From positions 80,269 through 144,268 of the forward strand of contig CASERQ010000003.1 of assembly GCA_949290395.1 (NCBI GenBank): a DNA stretch of 64,000 nucleotides. Direction: 5' to 3'. How positions within the stretch are numbered: position 1 is the stretch's first letter; each line of letters opens with the position of its first letter. This DNA comes from an uncultured bacterium. Its GTDB lineage: Bacteria; Bacillota_I; Bacilli_A; RFN20; CAG-826. Below the pieces are notes generated by a model. It did no database searches and was not told the origin of the DNA. It was given only the letters and a program-made list of their open reading frames with translations. Of this stretch, positions 27,661 through 36,847 are shown piece by piece. The translations under genes were made by a program, and so were the position numbers.

Positions 27661-30600
27661 ATGAAAAGAAATAAATTAGGTTTATCTTTATTAGCCGTTG
27701 GTGCTGCTGGATTCCTCGCTTCTTTAACAGCAGGAGAAGTAAATTACGTACCAAGCGAATTATTATCTCAAAATACTGAATTTTTAGTTTCTTTACCTGG
27801 AACTACTTTAGGCTCTTCCGTTCAAGAAATTAAGAAAATGCAAAATGATTTCTATCAAGAATTAAATCATACAATTGGTAGAGATAACTATACGGTTTTA
27901 GATACTTTTGACCACATTAACGTCGTAAAAATCAAGGCAAATGAAGGATATCAAGATTTAATTGCTTCTATTAATGGAGTAAGAACTGTAGCTAAAAACC
28001 AAACATATCGTTTTAGTGAAGTAAGTGGTACTGCTCAAACTGAAGCTCAAAAAGAAGAAGGTTATGAAGTTTATGCTGATGTTGCTCAAGATGCAACAGA
28101 GGCTAGCTTAGAAGATCAAAACACTTCAGCTGTTTCAATGAAAGTTGATCAAATTGAGAATAATGCTGGTGGCGCTGGAAGCTTTGTTGCTATCTTAGAC
28201 TCTGGTTTCTATTTAGAGCACAATTACTATGCTAACTTTGAAGCTGGCACGGCAAGAGATATGGCAAATGCTAGATTCAATTATGACAAACTTTTAGAAG
28301 TTGAACCTGAGCTTAATGCTGAAGCTACAAAAACTTTGTCTGGCGTTACTCCTGAATATCAAAGTACAGATCGCGCAGATGGTTCTTTATATTGGAACTT
28401 AAAGATCCCATTCTATTACGATTATGGTGCAAGTAGTGAAAGTTCAACAAATGATCCTGATGTTTTATCACTTTGGTCAAACCATGGTAACCATGTTGCT
28501 TCTATCACTGGCGCAAATGGTACTTATGATGGTATCGCTCCAAACGCACAACTTGCTTTAATGAAAGTTTTCTATGAATCTATTCCTAAGGATAGAACTT
28601 CTATGGGTGGCGTTTATGCAATGGACGAAGATATCCTTGAAGCATTAGAAGATTGTGTTGTTTTAGGAATTGATGCGCTCAATATGTCTCTTGGTACCGA
28701 CCTTGATGACTTTACAAATAAATCCGCTGGAATGGACGTCATTGATAAGCTCGAAGCAGATGGTATTAACTGTAACATTGCTGCTGGTAACGCAGGCAAA
28801 ACAATGTTCTCCTCCATGGGACTTTATAAAGACTGGTCAACTGATATGGTTGATACAGGTATTTTAGGAAGTTACTCTAACTCCACTAGTGCAAATATTA
28901 TTGCAAGTAGCACAAACCCTACTCAATATTATGAAACTGGTCTTCAATATTCTTATAGTGATGAAACAGGTACACATAAATCCATTTTTGCTTATAGTGA
29001 CCAAGTCGACTACACAAATGGTGCAGATGGTGTTACTCAAGATAAAGAAAAATTACTTTATGAAGAAGTTTATAAAGCTTTAGGTGGAGATTTCTCTAAA
29101 TTGCAACTTGTTACTCCAGGAACTGGAGCCCAAACATCTGGCAATATTTATGGAACAGATGCTGATTATTCACAAGTTGAAGCTCAAAAGGGTAATGATT
29201 ACTTTAGAAACAAAATTGCTGTTGTTGATAGAGGTAGTAATTCTTTCGTTGATAAAGCAAATGCCGCTCAAGATCATGGTTGCGCTGCTTTAATTGTTAT
29301 TAATAATGACCCTACAGCTTATGAATTTAATTTTGGTATGAGCTGGGCAAGTGGTGACACTTCTCAATCCTATCAAATTCCAGAAATTCCTGTTGTTTTC
29401 GTTCTTTTTAGAGATAGAGAAACAATTATGGGTTCAATGAATGAAGTTAAAGGTGATAATGATCAAAATCTTTGCTATGAATCTCCTTTAGGTGCTTATT
29501 CAATCATCAAAGATGAAGAAGCTGAAAATCCAAATGCTAATGAACTTAGTGATTTCTCTAGTGAAGGCGCAACTTCTCGTCTAGATTTAACTCCAACAAT
29601 TACTGCTCCAGGTACATCAATTAGAGGTGCTACACTTGGAGAAGCAACAGCTCAAGGCAACGTTCCTGAAGAAGATCTTGATGAAGATGCAGTTGGTTAT
29701 TTAAGTGGGACCTCCATGGCTACCCCTAACTATACTGGTATTTCCGCAATTCAAGTTGGTCAAAAACAACAAGAGATTTGGGAAAAAGAACATAGATTAA
29801 TGACAGAAGAAGAAAGAATTGCTTTCTTAAAAACCTCTATCTTAAGAACTATGTCAACCGCTGATCAATATGAATATGAAAATCAAATTATTGAAGGCGT
29901 AACTCCAGAAGATGCTGTAACAGATGATGATTACCATACTCCAGTTACTATTTATAAACCAATAAACGGCGAAGTTGATAAAGCTCCATATTCACCAAGA
30001 AAACAAGGCGCTGGTGTTGTTAACGCAAAAGACGCTGTTGAAACTGAAGTCTATTTAGAAGGTTTAATTCCTGATGAAAAAACTGGTGATTATCCAACAG
30101 ATTTAGGTTCGGCTGATGGCAATAGATTTGCTAAAGTTGAATTAAGAAATAATGCTAAAGTTGCTAGTGGCAACATTTCGCTTGGTGTAAGATTCCACAA
30201 TGAAGGAACAACAACTAAAAAATATAGAGTCAAATTAAAAGTAATGGCTCCTCTCATTAACAAATATCATAACCATGATAATGAGCTTGCTAATTATGTT
30301 GCAGCTGATGCTAAATATGAGGGTGCTGATCTTCAAACTGCTTATGATACTGTTTTAGAGGAAGTTACTTTAGATGAAGATCTTACTGTTGCTCCTGGAG
30401 ATTCTGAACAAGTTTTCAATCATACAATAACTGAAGAATCTAAAGCATACTTATCAAGATTCCAAAATGGTACATGGCTTGAAGGTTATATTGTTTTTGA
30501 AGATTTAAGTTCAGAAAACAAAATTGATCTTTCAATGCCTTATATGGGATTCTATGGAGATTATGCTCAAGCTGATGCAACAGAGCCATTTGAATTCGAA

Positions 30601-32022
30601 AAAGAAGAAAGATACAACATCGAAGAAGGCAAAACTGATGGTAGATTATATGGTAGCGACCTTATTAATTACCTTGGTGAACATTCTTATAGTAGAACCT
30701 TCATTAACACAAGTTCAATGATTACTGGTGACAGTTACGATAACTATAATAGTATGAATAGAAGAGCTGGTATCCAAACTAACTCAACTAACCCATCAGA
30801 CTTTGGAAACGAACTCGTTTATACAAAAGATGGCGACAATGTAACTTTATACGTTGGTAGCGATACAACCGATGTCTTATACATTCAAGAATTCGTCTAT
30901 CGTTCACTTCAAAGTGAAAGAGTCGATATTGTTGATGAAGGCGGTAAAAAAGTTATCACAAGTTACGTAACAGACGTTATTACTAACACAAGAACTTTAT
31001 ACAAATCTCACGTTAGTAGTAGTTATATTTCTGATTACTCTTTAGCTCATAGAGGCCTTGTCGAGTTACCATTATACACAACAACAGGAGAAAAAATTCC
31101 TGATGGAGAATACACAATTAGATTTACTTACAATCTTGTTTACGGTTCCACTCAAGTAAAGGAATTTAAACTTGTTGTTGATTCAAAAGCTCCTGCATTA
31201 ACTTCTAAATCAGTTTATAAAGATGCTAATGGAAATGAATATTTGAGACTTAAATTTAATGAACTTTATATCCCTAATAACGATGATATTGTTATTAACG
31301 CTGGCGCAATTGCTAACTACAAAGTTGTTAAAACAAGCGATGGATATTTAGTTGATATTCCTCTTGCGGGAGTTAGTGGAGATAAGATCTTTGTTAATAT
31401 CTCTGATAGCACAAGTAATACTAGCTTGATTGCAATCAACATTAATGACATTAGAAGAGGATTAGTTATTGAAAGTGATTCACTTACTTTTGGTTCAACA
31501 TATTCTTATACAAAAGTTGATGAAGGAACTGCAAATAATATTTCTGAACGCTATACCGTTAGTATAAAAGACTATACTGGCGCTGAAGTTAATGCCGAAT
31601 ATACTGCTTACTTATCATTTGATAAGAGAGTTAATTCTTCAGTTAGAGTTTATGGAATTGATAGCAAAGGAAAGAGATCACAAATCAATGTTACTTTAGT
31701 TGATAATACAACAATTAAATTCACAACTACTTATAAAGAATTCATTGTTGAAGATAATGGAAGAACACAAAATTCAATCTCAACAAGCGATAATGCTACT
31801 GTGTCATTCGAGGGAACTGTCACTGGTGGACAAGTTTACGTGGATAAAGTAAGTGGCATTGCTGGAGAAGTTTCAACAATCTATGCTATTCCAGAAAATG
31901 GATATAGAGTAGAAAGTGTTACAGTAAATGGCAAAACCATTGCTCCTGATTTACAAGGCAACTATCAATTTGTTCTTGAAACTGGCGTGAATACTGTTGT
32001 TGTTACCTTTGCTCAAAACTAA
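27661..32022 (+). CDS. Secreted subtilisin-family (S8) protease with PA domain
   Basis: This 1453-residue protein has a signal peptide without lipobox (Ala-rich end near 24). The catalytic triad is visible: Asp180 in AILDSG, His275 in NHGNHVAS and Ser685 in SGTSMATPN. A protease-associated (PA) domain is inserted between His and Ser at about 480-600 (KIAVVDRGSNSFVDKA). This is the layout of cell-envelope proteases of the lactocepin/C5a-peptidase type. Fn3-like and other beta domains follow Ser, with a Flg_new_2-like repeat at the very end (ENGYRVESVTVNG). No LPXTG or other anchor was seen. Start ATG 27661 follows AAAGGAGGAG. It shares an operon with lipoproteins and lies upstream of an oligopeptide transporter, which fits release of peptides for uptake. 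Confidence 0.92.
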   Translation: MKRNKLGLSLLAVGAAGFLASLTAGEVNYVPSELLSQNTEFLVSLPGTTLGSSVQEIKKMQNDFYQELNHTIGRDNYTVLDTFDHINVVKIKANEGYQDLIASINGVRTVAKNQTYRFSEVSGTAQTEAQKEEGYEVYADVAQDATEASLEDQNTSAVSMKVDQIENNAGGAGSFVAILDSGFYLEHNYYANFEAGTARDMANARFNYDKLLEVEPELNAEATKTLSGVTPEYQSTDRADGSLYWNLKIPFYYDYGASSESSTNDPDVLSLWSNHGNHVASITGANGTYDGIAPNAQLALMKVFYESIPKDRTSMGGVYAMDEDILEALEDCVVLGIDALNMSLGTDLDDFTNKSAGMDVIDKLEADGINCNIAAGNAGKTMFSSMGLYKDWSTDMVDTGILGSYSNSTSANIIASSTNPTQYYETGLQYSYSDETGTHKSIFAYSDQVDYTNGADGVTQDKEKLLYEEVYKALGGDFSKLQLVTPGTGAQTSGNIYGTDADYSQVEAQKGNDYFRNKIAVVDRGSNSFVDKANAAQDHGCAALIVINNDPTAYEFNFGMSWASGDTSQSYQIPEIPVVFVLFRDRETIMGSMNEVKGDNDQNLCYESPLGAYSIIKDEEAENPNANELSDFSSEGATSRLDLTPTITAPGTSIRGATLGEATAQGNVPEEDLDEDAVGYLSGTSMATPNYTGISAIQVGQKQQEIWEKEHRLMTEEERIAFLKTSILRTMSTADQYEYENQIIEGVTPEDAVTDDDYHTPVTIYKPINGEVDKAPYSPRKQGAGVVNAKDAVETEVYLEGLIPDEKTGDYPTDLGSADGNRFAKVELRNNAKVASGNISLGVRFHNEGTTTKKYRVKLKVMAPLINKYHNHDNELANYVAADAKYEGADLQTAYDTVLEEVTLDEDLTVAPGDSEQVFNHTITEESKAYLSRFQNGTWLEGYIVFEDLSSENKIDLSMPYMGFYGDYAQADATEPFEFEKEERYNIEEGKTDGRLYGSDLINYLGEHSYSRTFINTSSMITGDSYDNYNSMNRRAGIQTNSTNPSDFGNELVYTKDGDNVTLYVGSDTTDVLYIQEFVYRSLQSERVDIVDEGGKKVITSYVTDVITNTRTLYKSHVSSSYISDYSLAHRGLVELPLYTTTGEKIPDGEYTIRFTYNLVYGSTQVKEFKLVVDSKAPALTSKSVYKDANGNEYLRLKFNELYIPNNDDIVINAGAIANYKVVKTSDGYLVDIPLAGVSGDKIFVNISDSTSNTSLIAININDIRRGLVIESDSLTFGSTYSYTKVDEGTANNISERYTVSIKDYTGAEVNAEYTAYLSFDKRVNSSVRVYGIDSKGKRSQINVTLVDNTTIKFTTTYKEFIVEDNGRTQNSISTSDNATVSFEGTVTGGQVYVDKVSGIAGEVSTIYAIPENGYRVESVTVNGKTIAPDLQGNYQFVLETGVNTVVVTFAQN

Positions 32023-32028
32023 TCATTC

Positions 32029-32066
32029 TAATTCAGGACAAGGAAACTTGTCCTGAATTATTTTTA
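32029..32066 (+). terminator. Strong terminator after protease gene
   Basis: A perfect 14-bp stem, TAATTCAGGACAAG with CTTGTCCTGAATTA, closed by a GAAA tetraloop and followed by T. Confidence 0.9.
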
Positions 32067-32071
32067 AAAAA

Positions 32072-32500
32072 ATGGAAATTCAAAAGAAAAAGTTTAATTT
32101 TAAAAGGTTTTTTAACTTATATTTATCCCGTTTCTTAATTAGCGGGGTAGTTATAACTTTGATTTTTATATCAATTTATGTACCAAGAGAAATGAATTTA
32201 ATTGCTGCTTTAGATGGAACATTTTATGGAACTGTTATTGCAGGGATTTTGGTTTTTGGTTCTATTGCAACGAACATGGGATTTTTTGATATCATTGCTT
32301 ATAACGCAGTTAGGATTAGTAAAAGATTCTATGGCGGGAAAAAAGATTCTGCAAAAAGTGATTTTTATGGAACCTATGATTACACAAAAAGTAAAGAAGA
32401 GAAAAGAAAAGATATGCGTTATGTTTTTCTCTCTTACCTTGCAGTATTTGTGATTTATCTTGTTACAACCTTAATTTTATATTCGTTATATTTAAACTAA
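32072..32500 (+). CDS. Small membrane protein, DUF3899-like
   Basis: The 142-residue protein has three or four hydrophobic helices: FLISGVVITLIFISIYV near the start, GTVIAGILVFGSIAT in the middle and FLSYLAVFVIYLVTTLIL at the end. The stretch GFFDIIAYNAVRISKRFYGG resembles the conserved part of DUF3899 proteins (recalled family pattern, not searched). A basic, charged loop lies between the second and third helix groups. There is no clear ribosome binding site, and the gene begins six bases after the protease terminator, so its promoter and exact start are uncertain. Function unknown. Confidence 0.65.
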   Translation: MEIQKKKFNFKRFFNLYLSRFLISGVVITLIFISIYVPREMNLIAALDGTFYGTVIAGILVFGSIATNMGFFDIIAYNAVRISKRFYGGKKDSAKSDFYGTYDYTKSKEEKRKDMRYVFLSYLAVFVIYLVTTLILYSLYLN

Positions 32501-32511
32501 ATTTAATCGCT

Positions 32512-32543
32512 AATCTTAATCCATTTCTGGCGATATTAAGATT
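32512..32543 (+). terminator. Possible hairpin overlapping the operator
   Basis: AATCTTAAT (32512-32520) is inverted relative to ATTAAGATT (32535-32543) with a 14-base loop, followed by TTATT. It could be a weak terminator for the small membrane protein gene, or an inverted extra half-site of the TTAAGA operator. Confidence 0.35.
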
Positions 32544-32606
32544 TTATTAATGCGTATTAATATTTCATATATTAATTATTGACAAAAATTAATCCTTATA
32601 TATTAT
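32536..32606 (+). promoter_or_regulatory. TTAAGA-type operator and promoter of opp operon
   Basis: TTAAGA 32536-32541 is followed by TTAATG 32547-32552 (11 bp) and TTAATA 32557-32562 (10 bp). A good promoter follows: TTGACA 32579-32584, 16 bp, TATTAT 32601-32606. The -10 box starts 44 bp after the last half-site, matching the other operators within one base. Unlike them, this promoter has a consensus -35 box. Confidence 0.6.
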
Positions 32607-32651
32607 TTACATGCGTTTTAGGGGTGGATTAGTACGAAAGGAGACTAATTT

Positions 32652-35600
32652 ATGAAGAAAAGAAGAGTTATATATGGACTAAGTTCGTTATTGTTACTTG
32701 GTGGTTTAGTAGGAGTTGTCTCATGTCAACCTGAACCTACACCAGAACCAACACCTGATCCAAAACCAGATCCAGATAAGAAACCAGGTGTTGAAAGTTT
32801 TACTGTTGAACTTTCTGGAAGCAATTCGATCTCGATTGGTGAAACTGTCAATATTGTCGCAACATCAAATACAGATGGATATGAAGGTATTTTCGGTTTT
32901 ACTGTTATTGAAGGCGAAAATTTTATTGACGTTAATGATAACGGAACTGTTACTGGAATTGCAGCAGGAACTGCTAAAGTTCAAGTCGAATGCTTTAATA
33001 TGAGTTCAGATTTTGCTGATAGCTCAACTCAAACTGTTGATATTACTGTTACTGGTGAAGCTACACAAGCCGTTGGTGCTGCTAACTTTGTTGGTAAAAC
33101 TTACGAAGAAAAACTTGATATTTTAGGAAAACTCGAAAAATATGCTATTGATAATCACTTAACTGGTATTACCCTTTTTGAAAATGGTGGTTATGTAATG
33201 TATAGCAGCCGTATTCAAAAACCAACTAACAATTATATTACCGGATATGGTTTAGGTGTACTTTCTGAAGGTTCAATTACTGCACCAATGGAATCGGAAT
33301 CTAATCCTAACTGGCAAATGTATTATCATACATTTGGTGGAGCAAATAACAAGCAAAACTTTAACTATTTAGACGATACTGGTAGTGAATCCGCTTCTCT
33401 TTTTGGCTATATTTCTTCAACCTACTATGGCCAAAAAATGAACGCTTCTAAAAATGGTTATGATTGGTATCCAGTTTTAGCACTTGAAAATCCAGAAACA
33501 GGAGATTTTAAACCACAAGCCTTAAATACTAACCCAGCTACTGGTTTAGCTACCAAATATAAAGTTTATGTTAGAAGTGGTGAAAAAGGCGGCGTTAAAT
33601 ATAGTACCTTATCAACAAAAGAAGGTAGAGCTGCTTATAACGATAGATATGTCGAACTTGAAGATTATCGCACACCATTTATGCTTCTTTTAAATGGCAA
33701 AATTGGACTTGCAAGAAATGCTGACTATATTTCAGATTCAAGTAACTCTACATTAAGAGGTGCTAGAGCATTCTCTGATATGACAAAGAACGCTTCAAAT
33801 GGAGGAGACGTTAAAACATACATCCCTCAATTTGAAAAACTTGTTGGCATGGAATTAAACAAAGAAGAAAGTTCAATAACTTTTACATTTAATACACCTG
33901 TTAACCAATTCACTGCGATGACCAACCTTTCTTTAACTCTTAACTCACCAATTCCTTTAGATTTCATTGAGTTATTAGGAAAAGAATGTAAGGATACAAA
34001 TCCAAGTACAATGTATGGAAAAGCAATGAAAGATGCTTATGGTACAAGAAATGCTATTGATAAAAACTTTACTCCAGTAGACAATATTCTTTCAGTCGCA
34101 CCTTATACATTAGAAGAAGTTAACGATACTGCAGTTGTTTATAAGAGAAATCCATCTTGGTTTGAATTTAGTAGTAGTGATCCAACAATTAAAAACAGAT
34201 ACAGCATCGAAGGTATTAAAATTGTATATGATCAAGCTGCTGCAAGTGATACAACAGCTGCTTTCCAAAGTTTCTTAGATGGAACACTCGATTCCGCTTC
34301 CATTCCTAAGGAATATATGGCTGAATATGTAAATAATCCACTTACAACAACAACACAAGGTGATGCTACATTTAAACTTAACTTAAATACGGCAACACAA
34401 AAAGAGTGGGATAAGTTATTCGAGGATACAAAAGCTCAATTTAACTGGGAATGTGAACCATTAATGAGTAATGACAACTTTGTTAATGCTTTAAGCTTTG
34501 CAATCGACAGAAAAACATACGCTCAAACAAGAGGTAGTGTTGCTTCACAAAGTTACTTTGCCCCTGCTTATCTTTGGGAACCAGAAAAAGGTTTATCATA
34601 CAATGATACAGCACAACATAAAGCAGCTATTGCTGAATACTCTCCAGATACAAACGGCTATAACTTTGATTTAGCAGTCCAACTCTTTGACAGGGCAATT
34701 AGTGAAGAAATTTTCAAAGGTAGTTATTCTTCTTACAATACAACAGTTGATATTGATATTTTCTGGATGAATACTACTGATACAAAAGAGTATGGAAACG
34801 AACTTGTTTCATATTTCAATAAAGCTTTTGAAGCTACTAATGCTTATGCAAGTGGTTTTAGAATCAACTTTAATAACCACGATGGTACAACAAACTATCA
34901 AGATGTTTACGATAAGATGAAGAGAGGTCAATTCGATATGGGTTTCGGTTCTATTAGTGGTATGCAACTTGACCCACTTGGATTTATGGAAGTCTTAAAG
35001 AGCGATAACTCTTCTGGATTTACTCTTAACTGGGGTATTGATACTTCATCTATCGTAGAAGATTCTATTTACTATGATGGAAGAGAATGGAGCTTTGATG
35101 GTTTGTGGACTGCAGCTACAAAAGGCGCAATTATTGAAAATGACGCTGGTGTTAATAGACAACCTGTTAAACTTAATAGAAATACTACAAGTAGCAATAT
35201 TATTTCTGAGAATGTTCAAGTAGGTAGTGCACAAGTAGAAGCTTGGAGAATTGCTTACGAATTCTCGACAGAAGTCGCAACAAGTGGCGTTTCCTTCAAA
35301 GCTTTTGCTGATGCTCAAGCAAGAAATGAAGAATATGTAACTGTTACAATTAGTTATACAATGCCAGGAAGCAGTGCAGTAACTCAATCTGTAGCGTTTA
35401 ACGCAACTCTTGATGGTCTTTTCAAGATTCCAGGCAACCAAGTAACAGAAGATGGCACATTTAATGCAGGAAGTGGTGCTAATAAGAGAGCTGGCTTCTA
35501 TATCTACATTCCTAAAGTATTAAATGAAACATCTACCGACAAACAAGTTGTTACTCCAGTTGATTTAAGTCAAGCTACAACATTAACTGTTTCAATTTAT

Positions 35601-35675
35601 GCAACTTACTATATGACAATTGAAAATATTCCAGTTGCAACTACACTCACAAATAGTGGTTTTGTAATTAAATAG
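32652..35675 (+). CDS. oppA: Oligopeptide-binding lipoprotein (SBP family 5)
   Basis: This 1007-residue lipoprotein (lipobox VVSC, Cys25; AAAGGAG before ATG 32652) captures peptides for the OppBCDF transporter encoded next. A Pro/Asp linker is followed by a BIG2-like domain at about 40-135 (NDNGTVTGIAAGTAKVQV), absent from ordinary OppA. The remainder fits the family 5 solute-binding fold: PYTLEEVNDTAVVYKRNPSW, then NFVNALSFAIDRKTYAQ in the usual place of the conserved A...AIDR region, then FDLAVQLFDRA. It is nearly twice the usual OppA length (about 540), with extra segments before and after the core. A terminator separates it from oppB, allowing more binding protein than permease. Confidence 0.85.
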   Translation: MKKRRVIYGLSSLLLLGGLVGVVSCQPEPTPEPTPDPKPDPDKKPGVESFTVELSGSNSISIGETVNIVATSNTDGYEGIFGFTVIEGENFIDVNDNGTVTGIAAGTAKVQVECFNMSSDFADSSTQTVDITVTGEATQAVGAANFVGKTYEEKLDILGKLEKYAIDNHLTGITLFENGGYVMYSSRIQKPTNNYITGYGLGVLSEGSITAPMESESNPNWQMYYHTFGGANNKQNFNYLDDTGSESASLFGYISSTYYGQKMNASKNGYDWYPVLALENPETGDFKPQALNTNPATGLATKYKVYVRSGEKGGVKYSTLSTKEGRAAYNDRYVELEDYRTPFMLLLNGKIGLARNADYISDSSNSTLRGARAFSDMTKNASNGGDVKTYIPQFEKLVGMELNKEESSITFTFNTPVNQFTAMTNLSLTLNSPIPLDFIELLGKECKDTNPSTMYGKAMKDAYGTRNAIDKNFTPVDNILSVAPYTLEEVNDTAVVYKRNPSWFEFSSSDPTIKNRYSIEGIKIVYDQAAASDTTAAFQSFLDGTLDSASIPKEYMAEYVNNPLTTTTQGDATFKLNLNTATQKEWDKLFEDTKAQFNWECEPLMSNDNFVNALSFAIDRKTYAQTRGSVASQSYFAPAYLWEPEKGLSYNDTAQHKAAIAEYSPDTNGYNFDLAVQLFDRAISEEIFKGSYSSYNTTVDIDIFWMNTTDTKEYGNELVSYFNKAFEATNAYASGFRINFNNHDGTTNYQDVYDKMKRGQFDMGFGSISGMQLDPLGFMEVLKSDNSSGFTLNWGIDTSSIVEDSIYYDGREWSFDGLWTAATKGAIIENDAGVNRQPVKLNRNTTSSNIISENVQVGSAQVEAWRIAYEFSTEVATSGVSFKAFADAQARNEEYVTVTISYTMPGSSAVTQSVAFNATLDGLFKIPGNQVTEDGTFNAGSGANKRAGFYIYIPKVLNETSTDKQVVTPVDLSQATTLTVSIYATYYMTIENIPVATTLTNSGFVIK

Positions 35676-35704
35676 TTAAAAATAAAAGAGAATTAAAAAA
35701 ACGA

Positions 35705-35740
35705 GAAATTAACGCTTAATGGCGTTAATTTCTTTGTTTT
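35705..35740 (+). terminator. Attenuating terminator between oppA and oppB
   Basis: GAAATTAACGC pairs perfectly with GCGTTAATTTC around a 6-base loop, followed by a T-rich tail. Confidence 0.85.
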
Positions 35741-35788
35741 TATAAAGATTAATATTTGATAAAATATTAACGTTAGAGGTTTTAAGAA

Positions 35789-36847
35789 ATGGGAAAATAT
35801 GTAGTTAAAAGACTAGTACTTGCGCTTATAACCGCCTTTATTATTTTGAGTGCTACTTTCATGCTCATGAGATTACTTCCTTTCACTCCACCAGCTGGTT
35901 TTCCGGTTGATATGTATCGTTATTTTGAGGATCAGGTGGAGCAAGGGTTTGTTATCAGATTTAACCAGCCAACTGAAGGCTATGGCGATTGCTTGTGGGA
36001 CAGCACAAAAACAGATTTATTCCAAGGTGGAGCTGCTCAAGTTTACTACTATCAAAGACCAATTATTGAACAATATTTTGGTTGGTTAAGAAATATTTTT
36101 ACTGAATGGAACTGGGGCACCTCTGTTCAAATTCAAGTCAATGCTAGTGCTATCGATATTATCGGTTCAAGACTTCCAGTATCTATGGGAATTAATATCA
36201 TTTCTGTAATTATTAGTGTTCCTATTGGCATTGCTTTAGGAATTTGGGCTGCTTTAAAAAAGAACAAGTTAACAGATCATATTATTTCTACACTTGTTAT
36301 GATTTTTATTTCTGTTCCAAGTTTTATTATCATCTCGCTTTTAATTAAATGGTTAGCCAGAGATTTAGGCGTTTTACCATTAAGATGGCCAGATGCAAGT
36401 TCAACTGGAGTAGATAAAGCTTTAGGTTATGTTATACCTGTAATTTCACTCTGTTTTGGATCAATTTGTGGTTATTGCAGATTTACAAGAGCAGAACTTT
36501 GTGAAGTTATGAGTAGTGATTATTTGCTTTTAGCAAGAACAAAAGGTTTAACTAAGAGTCAATGTATTACACGTCACGCTTTAAGAAACGCAATGGTTCC
36601 AATTGTTCCATCAATCTTGGCTGAATTTATTGGAATTTTAAGCGGTTCGATGATTCTAGAAAATTTATATAATATTCCTGGGATTGGTGGCTTATTCTTT
36701 AAAGCCATAAGTCAAAAGGATTACAACGTTTTAATGGTTGATATGGCTATTTTTACACTTATCAGTTTAAGTGCGAGTGTATTCTTAGACATATCATATG
36801 GTTTTATAGACCCACGTATTAGAATGGGGGCAAAGAACAATGGCTAA
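35789..36847 (+). CDS. oppB: Oligopeptide ABC transporter permease OppB
   Basis: This 352-residue inner permease subunit opens with the typical MGKYVVKRLVLALITAFIIL helix and TFMLMRLLPFTPP. An external segment of about 100 residues, somewhat longer than usual (OppB is about 306), precedes five more membrane helices. The EAA loop that contacts the ATPase is ARTKGLTKSQCITRHALRN, followed by NIPGIGGLFF and DISYGFIDPRIRMG, both OppB/DppB hallmarks. AGAGG lies before ATG 35789. The stop overlaps the oppC start by eight bases, so the two are translationally coupled. Confidence 0.92.
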   Translation: MGKYVVKRLVLALITAFIILSATFMLMRLLPFTPPAGFPVDMYRYFEDQVEQGFVIRFNQPTEGYGDCLWDSTKTDLFQGGAAQVYYYQRPIIEQYFGWLRNIFTEWNWGTSVQIQVNASAIDIIGSRLPVSMGINIISVIISVPIGIALGIWAALKKNKLTDHIISTLVMIFISVPSFIIISLLIKWLARDLGVLPLRWPDASSTGVDKALGYVIPVISLCFGSICGYCRFTRAELCEVMSSDYLLLARTKGLTKSQCITRHALRNAMVPIVPSILAEFIGILSGSMILENLYNIPGIGGLFFKAISQKDYNVLMVDMAIFTLISLSASVFLDISYGFIDPRIRMGAKNNG

